A DNA stretch of 64,000 nucleotides. Origin: Ricinus communis (lineage: Eukaryota > Streptophyta > Magnoliopsida > Malpighiales > Euphorbiaceae). The position numbers were made by a program, and so were the translations under genes. The DNA lies in the NCBI RefSeq assembly GCF_019578655.1, contig NC_063258.1:13644802-13708801 (forward strand), written 5' to 3'. Positions 45,611-58,100 of this stretch are shown here, one piece after another; the stretch's first letter is position 1; each line of letters starts with the position of its first letter. Under the pieces are notes generated by a model. It saw only the letters and a list, made by a program, of their open reading frames with translations. It had not been told where the DNA came from and ran no database searches.

Positions 45611-46061
45611 AGATACAACAAAAATATATTAAAAAAAAACAAAACCAAAAAACAAATTTGTTTCTTCATTTCTTTTCTAATTGAAAACCTTAAACACATA
45701 AAAAACTAAACTCATTTGCTTTTCTTCTTTCTTTCTTATACAAGAACAAAAACAAGCCTTCTTTTCTCAATCCTAACCGCCAATCTCAATCCAAGAACAA
45801 AGCATTGAGGTACTTCTTCTTCTTTCGTTCTACCCGAAATTTCTTAACTCTATTTCTTTCTTTTCTTTTCTAAAACAACTCTTAATTCTCTTTGATCATT
45901 TACAAGTTGTGATTAGTAAATGATAAGTGTTTGTAAGAATTTAAGAGTGAGGCAAGTGGTGTGAGATAGTGAGTGAATAAGAAGGTGTGTGCTTAAACAC
46001 TTGAGAGGAAACATGTAAGGGAGTGAATTTTCAATCTAACATTTCTTTGTAGATAGTTGTC
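45611..46061 (+). other. Leader-like region before gag
   Basis: A/T-rich sequence with poly-A and CTT-rich runs; no gene is seen. Confidence 0.4.
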
Positions 46062-47050
46062 ATGGACACACATGATGATGATAGACTATGGAAGAAGTCC
46101 ATGCAAGACACGTTCGCAAGGATCTTGGCACAGTTGGATGAGTTAAGCCTTGAAAGGGATGAGAAACCAAACCGTACACCACCTCCACCTCTACCTAGGA
46201 GGCAAAATTGGATTGATGATGATGATGAGGACGATGGCGCCTCTAACCAAAAGTTTGGACATGGAAGGAAGGACGGTAACTTGGGATCCATTAAATTAAG
46301 GTCAAATGCGTGTTATAATGCCATAATTTCACATAAGAGAAAAAGGTAAAACTTGCTTCTGTTGAGTTTACTGCTAACGCTAGTGTGTGGTGGGATCAAT
46401 TAGTTACAGCTCAAAGGTGCAACGATAAGGATCCAATATCAATATAGGGAAAGATGAAGAGAATCATGCATAGACAGTTTGTTTCTTCACAATACTATAG
46501 GAGATTGTACAACAAACTTTAAAAACTTGTACAAGGAACTAAGTCTCTGAATGAATCTACCAAGAGATAGAGGTAGCCGTGATTCAAGCCAACATACATG
46601 AGAATAGGGAGGCAACAATGGCATGTTTTCTTAATGGGCTTAACCGAGATATTGCCAACCTAGTCGAGCTATAACCTTTTGTAGACATGGAAGATCTCCT
46701 TCATGTCGCTATTAAGGTTGAGAAAGCAAGTTCAGACTATAAACAAAGGTAACTCTACACCTAAGTTTTCTAATAATCTAATTGGACTAATCAAAAGGGT
46801 GGGAGCAGTTTTAGTACCAGCAAGTTGACTTACAACAAAGACAAGTCCATAGATGATAAAGGTAAAGGGAAAGCAAGTGGTTCGGGATCGAAGATCTAAT
46901 GCTTTAAGTGCAAAGGATATGGACACAAGCAAGCCGAATGTCCCATTCAAAGAATTATGACAATCATGGACAATGGTGATGTGATGAGTGAAGGTAATGA
47001 TAGTGATGATGAGCCGGCCTTAGATGATAACACATAAAAAGAGGAGGATG
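46062..47050 (+). pseudogene. CRM-like gag (broken)
   Basis: The ATG at 46062 opens 95 codons with an acidic/Pro-rich linker ('RTPPPPLPRRQNWIDDDDED'). The capsid domain continues in another frame ('EFTANASVWWDQLV', 'FVSSQYYRRLYNKL', 'FLNGLNRDIANLVEL') with several stops at 46446, 46520 and 46672. The zinc knuckle CFKCKGYGHKQAEC (about 46903-46944) keeps all four ligands, unlike the copies at 3.1 and 4.2 kb. A spacer rich in Asp/Glu follows. Confidence 0.85.
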
Positions 47051-47396
47051 TTGAATATGCTCTTAATGGTAAACTCTTTTCTTAGATGCCTATGCGTGCT
47101 TTGAGTGTACAAGCCAAAAGGGAAGAAGTACAACATGAGAATATATTCGATACTAAATGTAGAATTGTAAATTAATTATGTAGTATAATTATAGATGGCA
47201 GAAGTTGTACTAATGTTGTTAATGCTAGTTTAGTGGATAAACTTTGTTTGAAAACAACTAAACATCCTAAGTCCTATAAATTGTGTGGATTGAATAATTA
47301 TGGTGATATTAGGGTCACTAGGCAAGCATTAATTTCTTTCTCTATAGGGCATTCTAAAGATCAAGTTTTGTGTGATGTGATTCCTATGCAAGCTTG
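47051..47396 (+). pseudogene. CRM-like protease, cut at a chimeric join
   Basis: It is homologous to the protease at 3.4-3.7 kb: 'HENIFDTKCRIVN', the active-site block 'IIDGRSCTNVVN', 'KTTKHPKSYKL' and 'ALISFSIGHSKDQVLCDVIP'. Homology stops at ATGCAAGCTTG (47387-47396) and an Athila protease follows without any LTR between. Confidence 0.82.
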
Positions 47397-48151
47397 AAGA
47401 TTATGGCTTAGTATCTCTTGTTGAAGAATCCAAGGCTATGTACTCCAAGTCTCCACCAAAGCTTAAGGATCCAGGTTCATTTATAGTTCCTTGTGCAATA
47501 GGAGGTATGCATTTTAATAAAGCTTTATGTGATATGGTGCTAGTGTTAGTCTTATGGCTTACTCTATTTACAAAAGGCTCAATTTGGATGAACTAAAGCC
47601 TACCAATATGTGTCTTTCCATGGCGGACAAATCTGTCACATATCCACTTGGCATTTTAGAAAATGTGCTAACAAAAGTGGGGAAGTTTATAATACCAGCT
47701 GACTTTGTTGGAAATGGGGGAAGATCTTGAGATCCCAATTTTGTTTAGAAGACCATTTTTTATGACAGCAGAAGCAATTATTAATATGAAGAGAGGAAAG
47801 ATCACATTAGAGGTGGATAATAAATGTATGGAATTTGATGTGCTGAATATTATGAAGTCAACACTTGCAAAAGTGGCAAGTAGAATTGATTCTATTGATG
47901 TTATTAGCGAATGCATTGAAGAAGTAATTCATGAGTGTTTGAGGCAAGATTCTATGGAGCTATCCAGGATGCAAGAAGCTAATAAGCATATTTTGGAGGA
48001 CATCAATATTTGAACCTTTAAGTAGAGAGGATGATCCAAAGGATACTACATCAAGTGAAGAAGTCAAGATGGAGCTCAAGCCCCTACCTCAAACCTAAGA
48101 TATGCATTTCTTGACTCTAACTTTAAATTTCCTTTTATTATTAATTCATCT
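47391..48151 (+). pseudogene. Athila-type protease, second Athila-like copy
   Basis: It starts with 'KLEDYG' just after the join, then 'PPKLKDPGSFIVPCAIGG'. The active site is damaged: 'ALCDMVLVLVL' stands where D-L-G-A-S is expected, probably a small indel. The later part, 47705-48013, keeps 'IPILFRRPFFMTAEAIINMK' (relatives: 'IPLILGRPFL') and the acidic C-terminal segment. The region 48014-48151 leads into RT in other frames. Confidence 0.82.
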
Positions 48152-49040
48152 TTGCTTAGTAATAATATTGATGCCTTATGTGATGAGTTGCTTAATCATA
48201 AAAATGCCATTAGTTATTCTATAAATGATTTAAAGTGTATTGGCCCTAATGTCTGTATGCATAGAATTCTTTTAGAGGACCACGCTAAGCCTTCTATTGA
48301 AGGTCAAAAGCGGTTAAACCCCACTCTCAAAGAAGTGGTGAGAAAAGAGGTAACTAAGTTGCTTGATAATGGAATCATATATTCCATTAGTGATAGTAAA
48401 TGGGTGAGCCCCGTTCAGGTTGTACCAAAGAAGGGAGGCTTAACCGTTGTTAGGAATGAATCTAATGATTTAATACCTACTAGAACTGTCATGGATATGT
48501 GTATTGACTATAGAAAATTAAATAAAGCAACTAGGAAGGACCATTTGCCATTGCCTTTTATCGACCAAGTCCTTGAGAGACTAGCCAACTTTTCTTATTT
48601 TTGTTATTTGGATGGCCTTAATGGTTTCTATCAAATTCCTATTCATCCCGAGGATCAAGCTAAAACCACCTTTACATGTCTCTATGGTACTTTTGCTTTT
48701 AGGCGTATGCATTTTGGTTTATGTAATGCACCTGCAACTTTCCAAAGATGCATATTTTCAATATTTAGTGATTTACTCCATAATTGTGTTCAGGTTTTTA
48801 TGGACAACTTCAGTGTTTATGGTACTAATTTCTCCAACTATCTAGACAATCTATCTAAAGTTCTTAATAGGTGTATTGAGCATGGATTAGTCTTGAATTG
48901 AGAAAAATGTCACTTTATGACACAAGAGGGAATCGTTCTTAGTCATTCAGTTTCAAAAAAAGGCATTGAAGTTGATAAGAAGATAGAAGTAATGGAAAAT
49001 TTGCCACCATTGAAGAGTGTTAAGGATATAAGAAGTTTCC
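48152..49040 (+). pseudogene. Athila-type reverse transcriptase with a mutated catalytic box
   Basis: The open stretch 48152-48901 shows 'EVTKLLDNGIIYSISDSKWV', 'VQVVPKKGGLTVVRNE', '[20 protein letters not shown]', the first Asp in 'YLDGLNGFYQI' and 'FGLCNAPATFQRC'. The catalytic box reads FMDNFSVYG: the second Asp is Asn (codon 48806-48808, residue 219). A TGA at 48899-48901 replaces the Trp of 'LNWEKCHF'. Two small shifts follow before the connection domain. Confidence 0.9.
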
Positions 49041-49600
49041 TTGGACATGCAGGTTTCTATCAAAGACTTCTCCAAGATAGCAAGGCCATTGTGTAAGTTA
49101 TTTGCTAAAGATGCTATTTTTGAGTTTGATGAAGCGTGCCTCGGTGCATTTGAAACTTTGAAAAAAGCTCTTGTTTCCACACCCGTCTTGCAACCACCTA
49201 ATTGGCAGCAACCATTTGAAATAATGTGCGATGCTAGTAACTTTGTGTTTGGGGATGTTTTAGGTCAAAGAAAGGAAGGTAAGCCTTATGTGATTTACTA
49301 TGCTAGCAAATTACTTGATGATGCTCAGATCAACTACAACACTATGGAAAAGGAGTTGCTTGCTATCATTTATGCATTTGACAAGTTTAAGGGCATATCT
49401 TGTGGGGCAAAAGGTGATTGTTTATTCAGATCATGTTGCTCTTAAGTATCTTCTAAGCAAGAAGGACGTGAAACCTAGACTTTTACGGTGGATTTTGATG
49501 CTTCAAGAGTTTGATTGGGAAATGAGAGACAAGAAGGGTAGTGAGAAACTTGTTGCGGATCACCTATCAAGGATTAATCAAGACGGACTAAAAAGGAATT
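49041..49600 (+). pseudogene. Athila-type RNase H
   Basis: It shows 'IMCDASNFVFGDVLGQRKEG', '[20 protein letters not shown]' and, after a single-base insertion at about 49390, '[20 protein letters not shown]' and '[13 protein letters not shown]'. The acidic residues are present, split over two overlapping frames. Confidence 0.9.
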
Positions 49601-50952
49601 ATGATGGTGTCCCAATTAATGACACATTTCATGATGAACATTTACTAAGTGTGGTATTAAAGGAACTTACATGGTATTCGGATATTGCAAATTATCTTGT
49701 GAGTGGTGTTCTTCCTTATGAGTTAGATTATCGACAAAGGAAGAAATTTCTGCATGATATTAAATTTTATTATTGGGAGGAGCCTTTGCTTTACAAGAGA
49801 TGTGCCGATAGTTTAATTCAGAGATACATTCCTCAAGATGAAGCTCAAGATGTTTTGAGACATTGTCATTCCTTGGATGTTGGAGGACACTTCGGTGCAA
49901 CAAAAACGACATCTAAGGTACTACAATCTGGTTTTTGGTGGCCAACTTTATTTAAAGATGCTAGAGACTTTGTTCTTACATGTGATAGATGTCAAAGAAT
50001 GGGCAATATTACTAAAAAACATGAGTTGCCCTTAAAAGGAATCCTTGAAGTCAAACTCTTTGATGTTCGGGGTATAGATTTTATAGGTCCATTTCCTAGC
50101 TTTATAGGTTACAAGTATATTCTGGTCATGGTGGATTATGTTTCAAAATGGGTGGAAGCATTGCCAACTGTTACTATTGATGCTAAAGTGGTCAAGAAGA
50201 TGCTTAAGAAAATTAATTTTCCTAGGTTTGGTACTGCTAGGGCATTAATTAGTGATGGAGGTTCCCATTTTTGTAATCATATGATTGAGGCTCTCTTAAA
50301 GAAGTATGGAGTACCACACAAGGTTGCTACTCCCTATCACCCATAAATAAGTGGGCAAGTTGAGATCAGCAATAGAGAGATGAAGTGGATCCTAGAGAAA
50401 ACGGTGTCTTCTTCACGAATGGATTGGGCATTAAAGCTTGATGACGCTTTATGGGCGTGTAGGAAAACCTTTAAAACCCCAATTGGCCTTACTCCCTATC
50501 AATTAATTTATGGGAAGTCATGTCATCTCCCCGTTGAATTAGAGCATAAGGCATATTGGGCAACAAGGACTTTGAATTTTGATGTGAAGAAGGCCAGTAG
50601 GAAGAGGTTACTTCAACTTAACGAATTCGATGAGTTAAGAATGAATGCTTATGAGAATGCGAAGTTATATAAAGATCATACTAAGTTGTGGCATGATAAG
50701 CATTTATTTAAGAAGGAATTTCATGAGTGTGAGCTTGTTCTCCTTTTTAATTCAAGACTCAAGTTATTTTCGGGAAAGTTCAGGTCACAATGGTCGGGTC
50801 CGTTTAAAATTATGAAAGTTTATCCTCATGATGCGGTTGATCTTGCCAATGGAAAGGGGGAAATTTCTAAGGTAAATGGACATCGCCTTAAGCCCTACTT
50901 GATCGGTGATGTAATTGATACGGGCTGTTCTATCCCTTTATCTACACTATAA
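49601..50952 (+). pseudogene. Athila-type integrase and pol C-terminus
   Basis: The frame runs from RNase H to 50346. The zinc-binding region has '[12 protein letters not shown]' and 'CDRCQRMGN'. The catalytic residues are all present: Asp in '[10 protein letters not shown]', Asp in 'ISDGGSHF' and Glu in 'GQVEISN', but a TAA at 50344-50346 replaces Gln in 'YHPQ', just before the Glu. The rest, 50380-50952, is open and includes '[20 protein letters not shown]', '[18 protein letters not shown]' and the end '[11 protein letters not shown]'. Better preserved than the copy at 20-22 kb except for this stop. Confidence 0.92.
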
Positions 50953-51649
50953 TCAAATTGAGGTAAGGCCAAGCTATAGACCCTTAAATTTAGCATGGTA
51001 AGATTAACACAATTTTTTTCCTTAACTTTGATATACATTTTTACATTCTTTCCTTTTATTTCATTTTACTTCATTTTGTTTACTTAGAGTCATTACTTCA
51101 CTCTTTCTTAACCCTTATTTATCATATTATTTTTGCTTTAGATTACTTTCTTTGCCTATTTAGTTTAAGTGCCTTAGCATTGGTGTCAAAATAAAAGGTG
51201 GCGAGTCGTCACGAGTCGACGACTCGTAACAGAACCTAACGATGACGACTCGTAATAGAAAGATTAGGTAACAAGTCGTCACATGTTGATAACTCATTAT
51301 AAAAGGCTTTAGTGATGAGTCCTCATACATTGACGACTCATTCACTCACATTAATATTACCTATAGTTGCATCATCTATATTTATCCTTATCATAGCATA
51401 GTTTAATTTTTTGTTTTATGTGTTATACATTTTTCCTTTTTATTGTTCATTAATTTTTTTATTCTATTTATTCCTTGCCAAAATATAATTTTATAACTTA
51501 AAAGTTGTTTCTTTTCCAAGAATAGACATGTTCTTTCACATCTAAACACACTTTTCCACTATCTCTTACACCTCTACCTCTTACACCCCTATTACATCTA
51601 TGTACACCCTTTTGACTACCCAATCTCACATATCTTCATATCCAATTAA
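50953..51649 (+). other. Region after Athila-type pol, with a short GC-rich inverted-motif tract
   Basis: No gene is seen. At 51199-51340 the motif GACGACTCG/CGAGTCGTC repeats in both orientations; GAGTCGTC and GACGACTC at 51201-51223 can pair over a 7-base loop. The rest is AT-rich. The assembly gap starts at 51650. Confidence 0.65.
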
Positions 51650-52149
51650 NNNNNNNNNNNNNNNNNNNNNNNNNNNNNNNNNNNNNNNNNNNNNNNNNNN
51701 NNNNNNNNNNNNNNNNNNNNNNNNNNNNNNNNNNNNNNNNNNNNNNNNNNNNNNNNNNNNNNNNNNNNNNNNNNNNNNNNNNNNNNNNNNNNNNNNNNNN
51801 NNNNNNNNNNNNNNNNNNNNNNNNNNNNNNNNNNNNNNNNNNNNNNNNNNNNNNNNNNNNNNNNNNNNNNNNNNNNNNNNNNNNNNNNNNNNNNNNNNNN
51901 NNNNNNNNNNNNNNNNNNNNNNNNNNNNNNNNNNNNNNNNNNNNNNNNNNNNNNNNNNNNNNNNNNNNNNNNNNNNNNNNNNNNNNNNNNNNNNNNNNNN
52001 NNNNNNNNNNNNNNNNNNNNNNNNNNNNNNNNNNNNNNNNNNNNNNNNNNNNNNNNNNNNNNNNNNNNNNNNNNNNNNNNNNNNNNNNNNNNNNNNNNNN
52101 NNNNNNNNNNNNNNNNNNNNNNNNNNNNNNNNNNNNNNNNNNNNNNNNN
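51650..52149. other. Assembly gap, exactly 500 N
   Basis: The run of N is a round 500, which suggests a placeholder of unknown size. The minisatellite begins at the first base after it, so the left edge of the array is not seen. Confidence 0.98.
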
Positions 52150-55100
52150 AATTACACTACTTTTACGTTTGTTTTCTCATATTCATAATACACACGTTTT
52201 ACCAGGTTGTTATATTTTATTGATAAATATACCACTTTTACGGGGTTGTTTTCTCATATTATAAAATTAACCCGTTTAAGGGGTTGTTTTCTTATACTCA
52301 CAAATATACCAAACTTACGGGGTTATTTTCTTCGATTTATAAATATCCCCATATTACGGGGTTATTTTCTAATATTTATAAATATACCCCTCTATATGGG
52401 GTTGTTTTCTCATATTAAAAATTTACCCCTTCTATAAGGCTGTTTTCTCAAACTCGGAATTACACTATTTTTATGTGGTTGTTTTCTCCGATTAAATATA
52501 CTTACATGGGTTGTTTTTCATGTTGATAAATATAACCCTTTTATGGGATTGTTCTCTCATATTATAAAATTAACCCTTTTAAGGGGTTGTTTTCTCATAC
52601 TCTTTTTATTGGGTTGTTTTCTCATATTAAAAAATTCACCCCTTTTATGATGCTGTTTTCTTAGACTCATAATTACAATGCTTTTATGGGGTTTTTTTTA
52701 GATTCATTAATATACACGTTTTTCGGGGTTATTTTCTTAAATTGATAAATATACCACTTTTATGGGATCATCTTCTCAAACTAAATTATTAGCACTATTA
52801 TGGTGTTAGTTTTCTCAAATTCATAAATATACACGGTTTACGGTGTTATTTTCTTATATTGACAAATATACCCCTATTACGGTGTTGTTTTCGCATATTA
52901 TAAAATTAACCCATTTAAGGAGTTGTTTTCTCAAACTAAAAAATATACCAAAATTACGGGGTTATTTTCTCTGATTGATTAATATCCCCGTATTACGGGG
53001 TTGTTTTCTAATATTTATAAATATACCCCTCTTACGGGTTTGTTCTCTCATATTAAAAAATTTAACCCTTCTACAAGGCTGTTTCCTTAGACTCGCAATA
53101 ACACTACTTTTACGAGGTTGTTTTCTCAGATTCGTAAACATACACGTTTTAAGAAGTTATTTTCTTATATTGAGCAATATACCACTTTTTTACGGGGTCA
53201 ATTTCTCATATTAAATTATTAGCATTATTCTAGGGTTATTTTTTTAAATTTATAAATATACACGTTTTATGGACTAATTTTCTTATATGGACAAATAGAC
53301 TCCTTTTACAGAGTTGTTTTCTCATATTATAAAATTAACCCATTTAAGGGGTTGTTTTCTCATACTCATAAAATATACCAAAATTGCGGGGATATTTTCT
53401 TCGATTGATAAATATCCCCGTATTACGGGGTTATTTTCTTATATTAACAAGTTTACCCCTTCTACGAGGCTATTTTTTCAGACTCGCAATTACACTAGTT
53501 TGACTGGGTTGTTATTTTAGATTCATAAATATATACATTTTACGGGGTTATTTTCTTATATTGATAAATATACCACTTTTACGGGATCATTTTCTCATAT
53601 TAAATTATTAGCACTATATGGGGTTATTTTCTCAAATTTATATATATATATATATATTCCAATTCCAAGATCTCGGATCGAATCGGTATATATATATATA
53701 TCAATAAATATACCCCTTTTACAGGTTTGTTTTCTCATATTATAAAATTAACCTATTTAAAGGGTTGTTTTCTAATACTCACAAATATACCAAAATTACG
53801 GTTATTTTCTCCAATTGATAAATATTCCTGTATTACGGGGTTGTTTTCTCATATTAAGAAATTTACCCTTTCTACGAGGCTATTTTCTCAGACTTGCAAT
53901 TACAATACTTTTACGGGTTATTTTCTCAGATCCATAAATATACCCATTTTACGAGGTTATTTTATTTTATTGATAAATATACCACTTTTTCGAGGTTAGT
54001 TTCTCATATTAAATTATTAGCACTATTATGGGATTATTTTCTCCAATTCATAAATATATACGTTTTACGGGGTTATTCTCTTATATCAACAAATATACTC
54101 CTTTTACGGGGTTGTTTTCTGATATTATAAAATTAACACATTTAAGGGGTTATTTTCTCATACTCACAAATATACAAAAATTACGGGGTTATTTTCTCCG
54201 ATTGATTAATATCCCCGTATTACGGGGTCCTTTTCTAATATTAAAAAATTTAGCCCTTCTTTGAGGCTGTTTTCTTAGAGTCTAAATTATATTAGTTTTA
54301 CGGGGCTATTTTCTCATATTCATAAATATACACATTTTACGAGGTTATTTTCTTGTATTGATAAAAATACCACTTTTACGGGGTTATTTTCTTATATTGA
54401 CACTGGATCCCTTTTACAGGGTTGTTTTCTCATATTATAAAATTAACCCGTTTAAGGGGTCGTTTTCTCATGCTCACAATTATACCAAAATTACGAAATT
54501 ATTTGCTCCGATTGATAAATATCCTCGTAGTACGACATTGTTTTCTAATATTAAAATATTTATCCGTTCTACAAGGCTGTTTTCTCAGACTCGAAATTAC
54601 ACTACTTTTCGGGGTTGTTTTCTAGTATTCATAAATATAAACATTTTATGGGGTTATTCTTTTATATTGTAAATATACCATTTTTACTCGGTTATTTTGT
54701 TATATTGACAAATAAACCCCTTTTACGGGGTTGTTTTCTCAAATTATAAAATTAACCCATTTAAGGGGTTGTTTTCTCATACTCACAAATACATAAAAAT
54801 TACAGGGTTATTTTCTCCAATTGCTAAATATCCCCGCATTACGGGGTTGTTTTCTAATATTAAAAAATTTACCATTCTACGAGGCTGTTTCTTAGACTCG
54901 CAATTACACATATGAAATATACATGTTTAACGTTGTTATTTTCTTATATTCATAAATATGTTAGTTTTACGAAGTCGTTTTCTCATATTAAATTATTAGC
55001 ACTATTATTGAGTTGTTTTCTCAAATTCATAAATATACACGGTTTACGGGGTTATTTTCTTATATTGACAAATATACCCCTTTTACGGTGTTGTTTTCTC

Positions 55101-58100
55101 ATATTATAAAATTAACCCATTTAAGAGGTTGTTCTCTCATGCTAAAAAATATACCAAAATTATGAGGTTATTTTCTCCTATTGATAAATATACCCGTATT
55201 ACGGAGTTGTTTTCTAATATTTATAAATATACCCCTCTTATGGGGTTGTTTTCTCATATTAAAAAATTTATCCCTTTTACAAGGCTGTTTTCTCAGACTC
55301 GCAATTACACTACTTTTATGGGAATGTTTTCTCATATTCATAAATATACACATTTTATGAGGTTATTTTCTTATATCGATAAATCTACCTCTTTTACGAG
55401 ATTGTTTTCTCATATTATAAAATTAACCCATTTAAGGGGTTGTTTTCTCATACTCACAAATACACCAAAATTACAGGGTTAGTTTCTCCGATTGATAAAT
55501 ATCCCCGCATTATGAGGTTATTTTCTCATATTAAAAATTTACCACTTCTATGAGGTTGTTCTCTCAGACTCGCAATTACACTACTTTATGGGGTTGTTTT
55601 CTCAGATTCATAAATATATACATTTTACAGGGTTATTTTCTTATATTGACAAATATACCCCATTTACGAGATCATTTTCTTATATTATAAAATTAACCCA
55701 TTTAATAGACTATTTTCTCTTACTCATAAATACAATAAAATTATGGGGTTATTTTCTCCGATTGATAAATTTACCCGTTCTACATAGTTGTTTTCTTAGA
55801 CTCACAATTGCACTACTTTGATGGAGTTGTTTTCTTAAATTCATAAATATATATATATTTTACAGGGTTATTTTTTATACTGAAAATTATACCACTTTCA
55901 CGGAGTCATTTTCTCATACTAAATTATTAGCACTATTATGGCGTTGTTTTCATAAATTTATAAATATACATGTTTTACGAGGTTATTTTCTTATATTGAC
56001 ATATATACCCATTTTACGGGTTGTTTTCTCATATTATAAAATTAACCCATTTAAGGGGTTGTTTTCTCATACTCAAATATAAAAAAATTATGAGGTTATT
56101 TTCTCCGATTGATAAATATCCCCGTATTATGGGGTGGTTTTCTCATATTTATAAATTTACATGTTTTACGGGGTTATTTTCTTATATAGATAAATGTACC
56201 ACTTTTACGGTGTTATTTTCTTATATTGACAAATATACCCTTTTTACGGGGTTGTTTTCTCATATTATAAAATTAACCCATTTATGGTGTTGTTTTTTCA
56301 TGCTCACAAATATACCGAAATTATGGGGTTATTTTCTCCGATTGATAAATATCCCCGTATACGGGGTTATTTTCCCATATTAAAAAATTTACCCCTTCTA
56401 CGAGACTGTTTTCTCATATTAGAAAATGTACTCCTACTGCGAGGTTGTTTTCTTAGACTCGCAATTACAATACTTTTACAAGGTTATTTTCTCAGATTCA
56501 TAAAATATACATGTTTTACAAGGTTATTTTCTCATACTAAATTATTAGCACTATTATGGTGTTGTTTTCTCAAATTTATAAATATACACGTTTTACGAGA
56601 TTATTTTCTTATATTGACAAATATACCCCTTTTATGGGGTTGTTTTCTCATATTAAAAATTTTCCGCTAGTACGAGGTTGTTTCCTGAGACTGGCAATTA
56701 CATTACTTTTACAGGGTTGTCTTCTCTTATTATAAAATTAACCCATTTAAGGGGTTGTTTTCTCATACTAACAAATATACCAAAATTACGAGGTTATTTT
56801 CTCCGATTGATAAATATTCCCGTATTACTAGGAGGTTTTCTGATATTAAAAAATTTATCCCTTCTATGAGGATGTTTTCTTAGATTCGTAATTATACTAC
56901 CTTTACGTGGTTGTTTTCTCAGATTTATAAATATACATGTTTTATGGGGTTATTTTCTTATATTTATAAATATACCACTTTTACTGGGTTATTTTCTTAT
57001 ATTGTCAAATATACCCCTTTTACGGGGCTGTTTTCTTATATTAAAAAATTTACCCCCTACTGCGAGTCAATTTTCTCAGACTCGCAATTACACTATTTTT
57101 ACGGGGTTATTTTCTCAAATTCATAAATATACATGTTTTACAGGGTTATTTTCTTATATTGATATATACAACTTTTACGGTGTCATTTTCTCATACTAAA
57201 TTATTAGCACTATTATGCTGTTGTTTTCTCAAATTCATAAATATACACATTTTACGAGATTATTTTCTTATATTGATAAATATATCCCTTTTACAGGGTT
57301 ATTTTCTCATATTATAAAATTAACCCATTTTAGGGGTTGTTTTCTCGTACTCACAAATATACCATAATTATGGGGTTATTTTCTCCTGTTAATAAATATC
57401 CCCGTATTATGGTGTTGTTTTCTCATATTAAAAAATTTACCCCCTCTACGAGACTGTTTTCTCAAACTCGCAATTGCACTATGTTTACGGGGTTGTATTA
57501 TGAGATTCATAGATATACATGTTTTATGAGGTTATTTTCTTATATTGATAAATATTCTCCTTTTACGGGATAATTTTCTTATATTGACAAAGATATCCCT
57601 TTTATGGGGTTATTTTCTTATATTATAAAATTAACCCATTTAAGGGGTTGATTTCTCATACTCATAAATATACCATAATTACGAGGTTATTTCCTCAAAT
57701 TCATAAATATCCCCATATTATAGGGTTGTTTTTCACATATTAAGAATTTACCCCTTCTACGAGGCTGATTTCTCATATTATAAAATTTACCCCTTCTACG
57801 TGATTGTTTTCTTACACTCGCAATTACACTACTTTTACGGGGTTATTTTCTCAGATTCATAAATATACTCGTTTTACGTGTTAATTTTTCTAATATTAAT
57901 AAACATACCACTTTCACGAGGTCGTTTTCTCATATTAAATTAATAGCACTATTATGGGGTTGTTTTCTCATATTCATAAATATACACGTGTTACAGGGTT
58001 ATTTTCTTATATTGATAAATATACCACTTTTATGGGGTTTTTTTCTCATATTTTAAAATTAGCCCATTTAATGGGTTGTTTTCTCATACTCACAAATATA

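Noticed and set aside
1..51649. Endogenous pararetrovirus (caulimovirid) sequence
   Set aside because: All RT stretches are followed by integrase domains and flanked by LTRs, and no movement-protein or coat-protein motif was seen.
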